64,000 nt of DNA from NCBI RefSeq assembly GCF_011058165.1, contig NZ_JAALEG010000011.1, forward strand, positions 43,612-107,611. Reading direction: 5' to 3'. A model generated the notes under the pieces. It saw only the letters and a program-made list of their open reading frames with translations, was not told the origin of the DNA and did no database searches. The position numbers and the translations under genes were made by a program. Source of the DNA: Rhodococcus aetherivorans. Lineage in GTDB: Bacteria; Actinomycetota; Actinomycetes; Mycobacteriales; Mycobacteriaceae. Positions 33,555 through 41,591 of the stretch are shown piece after piece; the stretch's first letter is position 1; every line of letters starts with the position of its first letter.

Positions 33555-34856
33555 GTGAACACCGACGTCCGGAACACCCGGGGTGCGGTCGACACCGCGC
33601 CCACCCTGGCATCGAAGAAGAAATCGCTGTTCGCCAGCGCGGTCGGCAACGTGCTCGAGTGGTACGAGTGGAGCGCCTACGCGGTCTTCGCACCGTTCAT
33701 CGCCGCGGTGATGTTCAACAACTCCGATCCGATCTCCGCGCTGCTGTCGACGCTCGCGGTCTTCGCCGTCGGCTTCCTCATGCGCCCCCTCGGCGGCATC
33801 GTGTTCGGCCGCATCGCCGACAGGCGGGGCCGCAAGTTCGTCCTCGTCACCACGATGCTCATGATGGCGACGGGCAGCCTCGTCATCGGCATCATGCCCA
33901 CCTACGAGTCCATCGGGGCGTGGGCGTCGCTGATCCTGCTCGCCGCGCGGATCATGCAGGGCTTCGCCCACGGCGGCGAATCGGCCACCGCCTACTCGTA
34001 CGTCGGTGAGATCGCCCCGCCGCACCGTCGCGGGATGTGGGGCAGCGTCGCTTTCATCGCGATCTTCGGTGGCTCGGTCCTCGCCTACAGCATCGGTGGC
34101 GCCGTCACCTCGTCGCTCTCCGAAACCGCCGTCGCCGAATGGGGCTGGCGCATCCCGTTCCTCATCGGCGCCTGCCTGGCCCTGGTCGCCCTGTACCTGC
34201 GTCGCAGCATGGACGAGAGCGACGTGTTCGACGCCCACCAGGAGCAGGACGAGCAGCCGCGCATCCCGCGGAAGACCGTCGTCCGCGCGATCCTGCTGAT
34301 GATCGGCATGACCTCCGGCATCACCGCCGCCCACTACACCTGGACGTCGTACGTCGCCACCTACGCGATCACCCAGCAGGGGATGGACCCCGACGTCGCC
34401 TACTGGATGTCGGTGATCGCCCAGTCGATCGCGCTCGTCTCCCTGCCCTTCTGGGGCATGCTGTCCGACCGGATCGGCCGCCGCCCGATGCTGTTCGCGT
34501 TCGCCGCACTGATGCTCGTGCTGCAGCTGCCGCTGACGATGATGATCTCCTCGGCCGGATGGACCCTGCTCGTCGCGACGACCGTCGCGCTGCTCGTCGT
34601 GTCCGTCCCCGCGTCGGTGCTGTCGGCGACGCTGTCGGAGAGCTTCCCCACCCGGCTGCGGACCCAGGCGATCGGCTTCGCGTACTCGTTCTCCGTCGCG
34701 GTGTTCGGCGGAACCGCCCCGTACCTGAATCAGCTCCTGATCGGCCGCGGCATCGGATGGGCGTTCAGCGTGTACATCATGGTGCTGTGCGTGCTGACCG
34801 GCATCGCCTGCGTCTTCATGAAGGAGACCAAGGGCATCCGCCTCGAACACGCCTGA
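33555..34856 (+). CDS. MFS transporter of the metabolite:H+ symporter (MHS) family
   Basis: The 433-residue protein has 12 predicted TM helices and the MHS start KSLFASAVGNVLEWYEWSAYAVFAPFIA. It then shows GFLMRPLGGIVFGRIADRRGRKFVLV, RIMQGFAHGGESATAYSYVGEIAPPHRRGMWGS and SESFPTRLRTQAIGFAYSFSVAVFGGTAPYL. MHS carriers import organic acids and compatible solutes such as proline, betaine, citrate or shikimate. GTG start with AAAGAGA upstream. It follows the acyl-CoA synthetase but is separated by a terminator-type hairpin, so it is probably separately transcribed. Confidence 0.9.
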   Translation: MNTDVRNTRGAVDTAPTLASKKKSLFASAVGNVLEWYEWSAYAVFAPFIAAVMFNNSDPISALLSTLAVFAVGFLMRPLGGIVFGRIADRRGRKFVLVTTMLMMATGSLVIGIMPTYESIGAWASLILLAARIMQGFAHGGESATAYSYVGEIAPPHRRGMWGSVAFIAIFGGSVLAYSIGGAVTSSLSETAVAEWGWRIPFLIGACLALVALYLRRSMDESDVFDAHQEQDEQPRIPRKTVVRAILLMIGMTSGITAAHYTWTSYVATYAITQQGMDPDVAYWMSVIAQSIALVSLPFWGMLSDRIGRRPMLFAFAALMLVLQLPLTMMISSAGWTLLVATTVALLVVSVPASVLSATLSESFPTRLRTQAIGFAYSFSVAVFGGTAPYLNQLLIGRGIGWAFSVYIMVLCVLTGIACVFMKETKGIRLEHA

Positions 34857-34863
34857 GGACGAT

Positions 34864-34904
34864 CGGCTGCGCCCCGCCGGCACGGAACCGGCGGGGCGCA
34901 GCCG
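34864..34904. terminator. Strong GC-rich terminator after the MHS carrier
   Basis: Perfect 17-base arms (34864-34880 and 34888-34904) surround a seven-base loop, eight bases after the stop codon at 34856. It is the most stable hairpin in the window by inspection. The absence of a T-tract matches other terminators here. Confidence 0.8.
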
Positions 34905-35036
34905 TGTCCCGCGACGTCCCACGGCCCGGACCGGATGCCGATACGCTGGGGCTGCCGCAGCGGCGGGACCGGTCCCGGCGTGCTGTACCCGCTCCTCGTC
35001 GCGGTGACACGTCGATCCCGTGGGCGAGGAGGCGGT

Positions 35037-37625
35037 GTGCAGGCAGATTCCGGTGCGCGGCTGCTCGACAGCGACGGGCTCACCGGCCGGGAGGCCGCCG
35101 CGCGGCTCCGCCGGGACGGGCCGAACCAGCTTCCGGCCGCGCGACGGGTGCCGTGGTGGCGCAGGCTGATCGCGCAGCTCACGCACTTCTTCGCGCTGCT
35201 GTTGTGGTTCGCTTCGGCCCTCGCGTTCGTCGCGGGTATGCCGGAGCTGGGCATCGCCGTGATCGTGGTGATCGTCGTCAACGGCATCTTCGCCTTCGTG
35301 CAGCAGGAGCGCGCCGAGAAGGCCGCCGAACGCCTGGGGGAGCTGCTGCCCACCACCATCGTCGTGCGGCGCGACGGGGCGGTGCGCACCGTCGACGCCC
35401 GTGACCTGGTGGTCGGCGACGTCGTCGTGCTCACCGGCGGCGGCCGGGTCCCGGCCGATCTGACCCTCGCGGTCGCGGGCCGCTGCACCTTCGACGAATC
35501 CACCCTTACCGGGGAGAGCGAACCGGTGCTCCGCACGGCCGGCGCGGCCGTGTTCGCCGGAACATTCGTCGCCGAGGGCGAATCCGAAGGGATCGTCACG
35601 GCGACGGGTGCGAACACCCGCCTCGCCGGTATCGCGGCCCTGACCACTTCGGTGCGACGTCCACCCGGCCCGCTCGATCTGGAGATCCAGCGCATCGTCC
35701 GGACGCTCGCCTTCGGTTCCGTCGGCGTCGGCGCGGTGTTCTTCGCCGTGTCTCTCCTGGTGGGGATCTCCTGGCAGGACGCCTTCCTCTTCGCGGTGGG
35801 CATCACCGTCGCCCTCGTGCCCGAGGGGCTGCTGCCCACCGTGACGCTGTCGCTGGCGATGGGGGCGCAGCGCATGGCCCGCGACAACGCGCTGGTGCGC
35901 AACCTCGAGGCCGTCGAGACCCTCGGTTCGACGACGTTCATCTGCACCGACAAGACGGGCACGCTCACCCAGAACCAGATGAACGTCGTCGAGGCGTGGA
36001 CCCCGGCCGGGACCGTGGCGGTGCGCGGGGAGGGGTATGCGCCCACCGGTGAGGTGACCGGCCCGGAGCCGGCGGTGGCGGCGGCCGCGACCGCCGGTCT
36101 CGCCGGTGCGGCCGCCTCGAAGGGTGGGATCACCCTCGACGACGACGACGAGTGGCGGGCGGTCGGTGACCCGATGGAGGCGGCGATCGCCGCGTTCGCG
36201 GCCCGTCTCGCCGGCCCCGGCGCACAGCCGGGGCCGGTCACCCGCCGGTTCGTGTTCGACCCCCGGCGCCGCCGCGAATCGGTGATCGTGGGCGGGCAGC
36301 TGCTCCTCAAGGGCGCCCCGGACGCGGTGCTTCCGCGCTGCGCCGACCCGGGCGAACTCGTCGACCGGGCGGAGGAGGCGCTCGCGGACATGGCGTCGCG
36401 GGGCCTGCGGGTGCTCGCCGTCGCCCGCCGGACCCTGACCGATCCCGGCGTGGAGACCGACCCGGACCTCGCCGAACGCGACCTCGAACTCCTCGGCCTG
36501 CTCGGCATGGAGGATCCGCCGCGGACCGCCGTCCCGGCCGCGTTGCGGGCCGCCCGCGGCGCCGGCATCAAGGTCGCGATGCTCACCGGCGACCATCCAG
36601 AGACCGCGCGCGCCATCGCCCGCGAGATCGGGCTGCTCGGGCCCGCGGGCCTGGTGGTGCAGGGCAAGGACCTGCCCGAGGACGATCAGCTGCTCGGTGC
36701 CCTGCTCGACCGGGACGGCATCGTGATCAGCCGCGTCTCGCCCGAGCAGAAGCTGCGTGTGGCCAAGGCCCTGCAGGACCGCGGCCACGTGGTGGCGATG
36801 ACCGGTGACGGCGTCAACGACGGACCGGCCCTGCGGCAGGCCGACATCGGGGTGGCGATGGGTGAGGGCGGCACGGACGTTGCGCGCGAGGCCGCCGATC
36901 TGGTGCTGCTCGACGACGACTTCGCGACCATCCTCACCGCGGTGGAACAGGGCCGTGCCACCTACGCCAACATCCGCCGCTTCCTCAGCTATCACCTGAC
37001 CTCCAACGTGGCCGAACTGACGCCCTTCGCGCTGTGGGGCCTGTCGGGCGGGCAGTTCCCGCTCGCCCTGGGGGTGCTGCAGATCCTGTGCATCGACATC
37101 GGCACCGATCTGCTGCCGGCGCTCGCCCTCGGTGGCGAGCCCCCGAGCCGGGACACGCTGAAACGCCCGCCGGAACGCCGCCACCTCGTCGACGGAACCC
37201 TGTTGGTCCGGGTGTTCGGTGTGCTCGGGCCGACCGAGGCGATCGTCGAGATGAGCGCGTTCCTCGTGGCGCTGCTCGTCGCGGGCTGGCGTCCCGGGGG
37301 CGAATTTCCCACCGGGGCGGCGCTTCTCGCTGCCTCCGGTGCCGCGTTCACCGCCGTCGTCCTCGGTCAGGTGGGCGCCGCGTTCGCCTGCCGCAGCGCG
37401 ACCCGGCCACCGTGGCAGCTCGGGTGGGGCTCGAACCGGCTGCTGCTGTGGGCCGTGCTCGCCGAACTCGTCGCCCTCGTCGTCTTCCTCGGCGTCGGCC
37501 CGGTCGCCGACGTTCTCGGGCACGCGGTTCCGCCGCTCGAGGCGCTGGGGGTCGCGCTGCTGGGCATCCCCGCGGTCCTCGTGGTCGACTCCGTGTACAA
37601 GCGGGTGCGCCGTCGCTGGCAGTGA
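35037..37625 (+). CDS. P2-type cation-translocating ATPase
   Basis: The 862-residue pump has the full P-type set: a cation ATPase N-terminal domain (TGREAAARLRRDGPNQLP), TGES actuator loop, PEGLLPTVTL in TM4, the phosphorylation motif DKTGTLTQNQ, KGAPDA in the N-domain and TGDGVNDGPAL in the hinge. Usual homologues read NDAPAL, so a Gly replaces the conserved Ala. The TM4 PEGLL form is closer to Na+/K+- or Ca2+-type P2 pumps than to heavy-metal P1B pumps, and no CPx motif is present. GTG at 35037 has GAGGAGG six bases ahead, better than any upstream start. The exported ion cannot be assigned with certainty. Confidence 0.9.
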   Translation: MQADSGARLLDSDGLTGREAAARLRRDGPNQLPAARRVPWWRRLIAQLTHFFALLLWFASALAFVAGMPELGIAVIVVIVVNGIFAFVQQERAEKAAERLGELLPTTIVVRRDGAVRTVDARDLVVGDVVVLTGGGRVPADLTLAVAGRCTFDESTLTGESEPVLRTAGAAVFAGTFVAEGESEGIVTATGANTRLAGIAALTTSVRRPPGPLDLEIQRIVRTLAFGSVGVGAVFFAVSLLVGISWQDAFLFAVGITVALVPEGLLPTVTLSLAMGAQRMARDNALVRNLEAVETLGSTTFICTDKTGTLTQNQMNVVEAWTPAGTVAVRGEGYAPTGEVTGPEPAVAAAATAGLAGAAASKGGITLDDDDEWRAVGDPMEAAIAAFAARLAGPGAQPGPVTRRFVFDPRRRRESVIVGGQLLLKGAPDAVLPRCADPGELVDRAEEALADMASRGLRVLAVARRTLTDPGVETDPDLAERDLELLGLLGMEDPPRTAVPAALRAARGAGIKVAMLTGDHPETARAIAREIGLLGPAGLVVQGKDLPEDDQLLGALLDRDGIVISRVSPEQKLRVAKALQDRGHVVAMTGDGVNDGPALRQADIGVAMGEGGTDVAREAADLVLLDDDFATILTAVEQGRATYANIRRFLSYHLTSNVAELTPFALWGLSGGQFPLALGVLQILCIDIGTDLLPALALGGEPPSRDTLKRPPERRHLVDGTLLVRVFGVLGPTEAIVEMSAFLVALLVAGWRPGGEFPTGAALLAASGAAFTAVVLGQVGAAFACRSATRPPWQLGWGSNRLLLWAVLAELVALVVFLGVGPVADVLGHAVPPLEALGVALLGIPAVLVVDSVYKRVRRRWQ

Positions 37626-37669
37626 GCCCCGGGGCGTTCGGGGTGCGGGCATCCCGCCGCACGCGCACG

Positions 37670-37825
37670 ATGGGACCGAAGGGGAGGAGCCGCACGGATG
37701 TCGTCACAGTTAGGGCTCTGCACAAGCACTACGGAGACGTGCGGGCCGTCGACGTCGTTGACGTGCCGAACCTGGGGTTGCGCCGCCGCGGCACCGGGTA
37801 TCCCCGGAACACCGCTCGCCGATGA
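37670..37825 (+). pseudogene. Remnant of an ABC transporter ATPase N-terminus
   Basis: The 51-codon frame contains VRALHKHYGDVRAVD, the start of a typical ABC ATPase beta-core just before Walker A, and then loses similarity with no Walker A, Q-loop or signature. A GGGGAGGAG ribosome site and ATG (37698-37700) are present, but they read one frame away from the ATPase-like stretch. This is most simply a gene cut down by deletion plus a one-base loss near its start. It lies between the cation pump and a short proline-rich frame. Confidence 0.5.
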
Positions 37826-37841
37826 TCGGAAGTGACCCGCC

Positions 37842-38072
37842 ATGATCGTCCCCGGCCTGACCGCACCGGACCCGGACACGGAGCCGGGCTCACCCGAGCC
37901 TGCCCCGCCGATCCCGCCGACGCCCACGCCGCCGCCGCCGTTCCCACCGGAGCCGAACCCGGTGCCGACCCCACCGGAGCCGCAGCCGCCGTTCCCGCCG
38001 GAGCCGGATCCCGAGCCCTCGCCGCCGCATCCGCAGCGGCCCTTCCCCCAGATCCACGACCTCGCGATGTGA
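37842..38072 (+). CDS. Short proline-rich ORF (76 residues)
   Basis: The predicted peptide is more than 40% proline, with repeated PEPxPP units and an IHDLAM end. GGAAG stands about ten bases before the ATG. No signal peptide or TM helix is seen, and the GC-rich repeat could produce such an ORF by chance. It precedes tspO by 35 bases on the same strand. It may be a low-complexity small protein or a non-coding remainder of the decayed ABC locus. Confidence 0.35.
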   Translation: MIVPGLTAPDPDTEPGSPEPAPPIPPTPTPPPPFPPEPNPVPTPPEPQPPFPPEPDPEPSPPHPQRPFPQIHDLAM

Positions 38073-38107
38073 CGACCTCGCCGACGGCGGGAGTAAGGAG
38101 AGCAGGT

Positions 38108-38599
38108 ATGTCGAGCATGTTCGGCCGCACGTTGCTCGGAACGACCGCGGCGACCGCCGCGACGGCGGTGGTGGGATCGATCGCCTCCCGGGACGTGGAC
38201 ACACGCTGGTACCGGCGACTGCGCAAGCCGTCGTTCCAGCCGCCGAGTGCGGTCTTCCCCGTCGTGTGGACGGCGCTGTACGGCGACATCGCGGTGAGTT
38301 CCGCGGTGGCCATCGACGAGCTCGAATCGGAGGCGCGGGTCGACGAGGCCACCTACTACCGGGCCGCCCTCGCGGTGAACCTGGCACTCAACGCGTCCTG
38401 GTCGTGGGTGTTCTTCAAGACGCATCGGCTCGTGCCGGCGACGGTGGTCGCCGGGGCGCTCGCGGTGAGCAGCGCCGACCTGGCGCGCCGCGCCGCCCTC
38501 GCGAAGCCCGCGGCGGGGGCTGCGCTCGGCCCGTACGCGGTGTGGTGCGCGTTCGCCACGGTCCTCAGCGGCCGGATCGCGCGGCTCAACCGGTCCTGA
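38108..38599 (+). CDS. tspO: TspO/MBR family protein
   Basis: The 163-residue membrane protein has RWYRRLRKPSFQPPSAVFPVVWTALY, which is the WYxxLxKPxFxPPxxxFxxVWTxLY signature of TspO/MBR. ASWSWVFFKTHRLVPATVV follows near the usual W-W-V-F-F position. Family members bind porphyrins and cholesterol-like ligands and act in stress or porphyrin photo-oxidation. AAGGAG lies eight bases before the ATG. It converges with the flavohaemoglobin gene, 13 bases apart. Confidence 0.88.
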   Translation: MSSMFGRTLLGTTAATAATAVVGSIASRDVDTRWYRRLRKPSFQPPSAVFPVVWTALYGDIAVSSAVAIDELESEARVDEATYYRAALAVNLALNASWSWVFFKTHRLVPATVVAGALAVSSADLARRAALAKPAAGAALGPYAVWCAFATVLSGRIARLNRS

Positions 38600-38612
38600 C
38601 CGAGCGCGGTCG

Positions 38613-39782
38613 TCAGTAGAGCGGGTCGTGGCGGATGCGGTCCGCGGGCACGCCGGTGGCCTGCAGCCGGAACTTGGTCGCCTGGATCATGGCGGGGGAC
38701 CCGGCGATCTGCACGTCGTGCCCCGACCAGTCCCCGGCCTCGGCGACGCACCGGCTCACCGGGCCCTCCAGGAGGGACAGCCCGGCCGGCGGATCGGTGG
38801 GGCCGGTGAACCACCACGGGTCGGTCGGCGACTCGGTCACGGGCACGACCGTCAGCCACGGGTTGGTGCGGGCGAGGTGCCACAGGGTCGGCAGGTCGTA
38901 GAGATCGCACGGGTAGCGCCCGGCGTAGAACACGGTGACCGCCCGCGTGGCGGGACGCCGGGCGAGGGCCATGAGCTGGGCCCGCATAGGGGCGATCGCG
39001 GTACCCGACGCGATCATCAGCAGCGGGCGCGGCCGACCGGGGCCGGGCCGCATCGTCTCCGCCCCCAGGGCGCCGATCGGTGAGCCGAGCACCCACGTCT
39101 CGCCGACGCGGGCGTGGCTCACGATGTACGGGCTCACCCAGCCGCCGGAGACGCGACGGACATGGAACTCCACGGCGCCGTCCGCGTCCGGCGGCGTCGC
39201 CGGTGACAGGTAACGCCACATGCGCGGCCGCCCCGGAACCTGCACGCTCACGTACTGTCCCGGCTCGTACGCCATCGGCTGGTCGAGCCGCAGGCGCACG
39301 ACGGCGACGTCGTCGAGCGGTCTGCGGTGCTCCACGACGGTGCCCACCCAGGCGGCGGGGCCGGTTTCGGCGGCCGCGGCCTCGGTCATCGTGGTGGCGA
39401 CGAGGTGCAGCGCGTGGTGCCATGCGTCGTCGAGCTCGGTGGTCCAGTCGTCGCCGGCGGCCTGCGCCACCGCATCGATCAGGGCCTCGGTGAGCGCCTT
39501 GTACTGCCACAGCTCGATGCCGTACTTGCGGTGGTCGCGGCCGAGCTGCTCGAGGAACGGGACGACGGTCTCGGGTCGGCTCAGCCGGTCCACCACGTGG
39601 ACGACGGCGTGCAGGATGCGTTCGCGTTGCTCGCCCATGGCGGCGGGAAAGTACTGCCGGGTCTCGGGATGACGCGCGAACAGGTTGGCGTAGAACGCTT
39701 TCGACAGGGTTTGCAGGCCGTCCGGGCGGGCGGACACGGCCTCGACGTTACTGCGGATCAGCGCACACAGTCTCGGGTCCAC
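38613..39782 (-). CDS. hmp: Flavohaemoglobin-type nitric oxide dioxygenase
   Basis: The 389-residue protein has an N-terminal globin domain with Tyr31 (B10) and the proximal His84 in GRDHRKYGI. A reductase half follows: MAYEPGQYVSVQVPG, RMWRYLSPA (R-x-Y-S FAD motif), SGTAIAPMRAQL (NAD-binding) and AGSPAMIQATKFRLQ. This is the flavohaemoglobin layout, which detoxifies NO with O2 and NAD(P)H. Distal residues are less typical, so a D-lactate or other oxidase role, as in mycobacterial type II flavohaemoglobins, is possible. GTG at 39780-39782 is the likely start with GGAGG eleven bases upstream. About 400 bases of non-coding DNA lie upstream, containing a perfect palindrome (39923-39938). Confidence 0.88.
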   Translation of the reverse strand: MDPRLCALIRSNVEAVSARPDGLQTLSKAFYANLFARHPETRQYFPAAMGEQRERILHAVVHVVDRLSRPETVVPFLEQLGRDHRKYGIELWQYKALTEALIDAVAQAAGDDWTTELDDAWHHALHLVATTMTEAAAAETGPAAWVGTVVEHRRPLDDVAVVRLRLDQPMAYEPGQYVSVQVPGRPRMWRYLSPATPPDADGAVEFHVRRVSGGWVSPYIVSHARVGETWVLGSPIGALGAETMRPGPGRPRPLLMIASGTAIAPMRAQLMALARRPATRAVTVFYAGRYPCDLYDLPTLWHLARTNPWLTVVPVTESPTDPWWFTGPTDPPAGLSLLEGPVSRCVAEAGDWSGHDVQIAGSPAMIQATKFRLQATGVPADRIRHDPLY

Positions 39783-39922
39783 AATGTCCGCCACCTCCGC
39801 GATCCTGTCCGTGTGCGGCGCGGCGCATGCCGGACGCGTCGCACCGGGGAGCGACTCTAGGGCGGAATACTGCTTGTCGCGAATCGCCCTGTGCCCGGAA
39901 CGGTCGGCCGGGGAACAGATCT

Positions 39923-39938
39923 CGGGACGTACGTCCCG
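39923..39938. promoter_or_regulatory. 16-bp perfect palindrome, GGGAC-N4-GTCCC type
   Basis: CGGGACGTACGTCCCG is a perfect palindrome in the 400-base gap 39783-40182. The outer GGGAC and GTCCC halves with a four-base centre match the shape of the mycobacterial DosR/DevR box, although the central TWWA is replaced by GTAC. It is 140 bases before the flavohaemoglobin start. The rest of the gap contains the hairpin at 40114-40150 and no gene that I can support. Confidence 0.4.
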
Positions 39939-40113
39939 GGCGGTCGGGTACTTCGGTCCTGTGGACGAAGCATGTGGACGAAATGCCGGCGCCGCGTGTG
40001 CGACCGGCACCACCTGCAGGCGGTGCCCGCATCGCCGCGAAGGTGCCTGGGGAGGAACGGAAGACGCGTCGGTCTCCGTGCCGTAGGTCACCGTCGCCGG
40101 AGGGTGCGGCGGC

Positions 40114-40150
40114 GGCCCGAAGGTCCCGCGACAATCGGGACCTTCGGGCC
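40114..40150. terminator. Hairpin after the DUF6069 gene
   Basis: Fifteen-base perfect arms (40114-40128 and 40136-40150) flank a seven-base loop. It stands 33 bases beyond the stop of the minus-strand gene at 40183. It probably insulates that gene from the flavohaemoglobin promoter region. Confidence 0.75.
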
Positions 40151-40182
40151 GGTTCCCCGGGACGGTTGCGTCGCCCCGGTGG

Positions 40183-40635
40183 TTACCGCTGGGCTGCAAT
40201 GCGGTTGCGCATCGCCTCGAGCCCCGCGACGACGACAAGTGCGATCACCACGTGCATCAGCGACAGCGTGATCGTGCTCGGGGTGTCGAAGTCGGCGACG
40301 ATCGTCGACGCGATGGTGCCGAGCGCGGCCACCGCGCCGACGACCTCGGCGACGCGGATGATGCCGAACCAGCGCAGGCTGAGCAGCGCCGCGAGACTCA
40401 TGCCGACGGTGAGCGGGACGACGGTCATGACGAGAACGCCGCCCGGGGCGGCGCTTTCGACGGTGTCGCCGTTGGTCACCTCGAACGAGCCGCCGGCGGC
40501 GAGGCCGACGAGCCACAGTGCGACGTTGGCGACGAGAGCCACGACGACCGGGACGAGCACCGCCATCGGACGGCTGAGCGAGAAGGCGGGCAGGGTCGAC
40601 GTGGTGGTGCGGTCGAGAGGCTTGACAACACTCAT
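40183..40635 (-). CDS. DUF6069-like four-helix membrane protein
   Basis: The 150-residue protein has four TM helices: MAVLVPVVVALVANVALWLVGLAAG, GVLVMTVVPLTVGMSLAALLSL, VAEVVGAVAALGTIASTIVADF and TLSLMHVVIALVVVAGLEAM. A polar loop with FEVTNGDTVES is typical of the DUF6069 family. ATG at 40633-40635 has GGAGG five bases ahead; an ATG 13 codons further upstream exists. A perfect 20-bp palindrome (40681-40700) lies 46-65 bases before the chosen start, so the gene is likely under a repressor. Function unknown. Confidence 0.7.
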   Translation of the reverse strand: MSVVKPLDRTTTSTLPAFSLSRPMAVLVPVVVALVANVALWLVGLAAGGSFEVTNGDTVESAAPGGVLVMTVVPLTVGMSLAALLSLRWFGIIRVAEVVGAVAALGTIASTIVADFDTPSTITLSLMHVVIALVVVAGLEAMRNRIAAQR

Positions 40636-40680
40636 GGTGTCCTCCGGAAGGGCCGATGAACTGACGTCGCTCATCGTTCA

Positions 40681-40700
40681 ACCTCGAGTCGACTCGAGGT
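40681..40700. promoter_or_regulatory. 20-bp perfect palindrome, candidate operator
   Basis: ACCTCGAGTC and its exact reverse complement GACTCGAGGT are joined without a spacer. It lies between the GCHII-like gene (stop at 40720) and the DUF6069 gene. TTGACC overlaps its upstream edge on the minus strand and may be a -35 box. The symmetry and position fit a TetR- or MarR-type repressor. No such regulator is encoded immediately beside it. Confidence 0.55.
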
Positions 40701-40719
40701 CAAGTCCGTTCCGCGCAAG

Positions 40720-41166
40720 CTATGCCGCGGCCACCGCGCACCAGTCCACGGTGACCGAACGGGCACCGGAATGCGCGAGCATGGAACGCACGGGGCCGCC
40801 CAGGCACAGCTGCCGGTCGAGCTCCCGCTGCTCCGCATCCGGGTCGCGGGCGTCGGGGGCGCCCACGAGGATCTCCGCCGGCTCGGTGCTGCGCGCACCC
40901 TCCACCAGCAGTCGCTCCTCGTCGACCACCCGCACGGGCACGTCGTCCGATCCGGCCACGTCGCCGACCAGCAGGGCCACGTAGTCGGCGTCGTCGTCGG
41001 CGTCGTGATAGGCCAGCAGCCGGCCGCGGACGGTGCCCGAGGCGACCCGGTGATCGAGAGTCAGCCCGGACTGCGTGGGTGTTCCCGCCGCGACGGCACG
41101 CAGGCAGTGCGGCAACGTCACCCGTCGTGAGGTCCAGCTGAAGAAGGCCCCACACCCCGTTTCCAT
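40720..41166 (-). CDS. Hypothetical protein with weak GTP-cyclohydrolase-II-like segment
   Basis: The 148-residue product contains DYVALLVGDVAGSDDVPVRV, which resembles the DHVALVxGD...VxVRVHSE strand of GTP cyclohydrolase II. The zinc-binding cysteines and the HSECLTGD motif are absent, as is the C-terminal half. If homologous, it has lost catalysis and could be a diverged regulator or a decaying gene. It begins inside the sigma-region-4-like gene and overlaps it by 49 bases on a different frame. Confidence in being coding is moderate; the function is unknown. Confidence 0.5.
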   Translation of the reverse strand: METGCGAFFSWTSRRVTLPHCLRAVAAGTPTQSGLTLDHRVASGTVRGRLLAYHDADDDADYVALLVGDVAGSDDVPVRVVDEERLLVEGARSTEPAEILVGAPDARDPDAEQRELDRQLCLGGPVRSMLAHSGARSVTVDWCAVAAA

Positions 41167-41453
41167 GGCACTCGCTCCTCCTCGGTACGTCCGGGCGAGG
41201 TGGTCCCCGGTTCTGTGATCAGTGTGCGCCGGGGGTCCGACATGTTCCGGGAGTGGCCGAGCTGCTGCCGGAGCAGGTTCAGGGCGTGGTGCTGGGCGAG
41301 CCGGACGGAGGTGGCATCGGTGTTCAGGGCACGGGCCGTGTCGGTGATCGACAGGCCACACGCGATGCGCAAGTGCAGCACGGCACGGTAGCGGTGCGGG
41401 AGGGCAGCGATCAGCGTCGAGGGTCGTGTCGCCGCCGCCTCGTCCGTCGTCAC
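41118..41453 (-). CDS. Small sigma-region-4-like HTH protein
   Basis: The 111-residue frame contains PHRYRAVLHLRIACGLSITDTARALNTDATSVRLAQHHALNLLRQQL, a region-4-type helix-turn-helix as in ECF sigma factors. There is no region 2, so it cannot be a complete sigma factor. The tail from about residue 65 is disordered and overlaps the next gene. GTG at 41451-41453 is the start. It may act as a DNA-binding accessory or be a truncated ECF factor. It diverges from the DUF389 gene at 41592. Confidence 0.55.
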   Translation of the reverse strand: MTTDEAAATRPSTLIAALPHRYRAVLHLRIACGLSITDTARALNTDATSVRLAQHHALNLLRQQLGHSRNMSDPRRTLITEPGTTSPGRTEEERVPWKRGVGPSSAGPHDG

Positions 41454-41591
41454 CGCGTGCGTCCTCCTCCGTCCGGTGCGGGACATCGTGTCGCGACCGG
41501 TGTCCCGGACGGAAGGGACCGGTGTCCCGATCCTGTGGGCGCGCGGCGTCTGCTGTGATGCACTCGCGGAACGACGCACCAGGAGGCTTTC

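Noticed and set aside
35037..37625. Heavy-metal P1B-type pump
   Set aside because: No N-terminal CxxC metal domain and no CPx motif; the PEGLL in TM4 places it among P2-type pumps.
33483..37652. Minus-strand frame of about 1390 codons opposite the MHS carrier and cation pump
   Set aside because: Both genes on the plus strand carry all motifs of their families. The antisense frame is low-complexity and runs through two terminator hairpins.
39784..40086. Plus-strand cysteine-containing ORF in the gap upstream of the flavohaemoglobin
   Set aside because: No ribosome site, no family and composition like random GC-rich sequence; it also covers the palindrome and the likely promoter.
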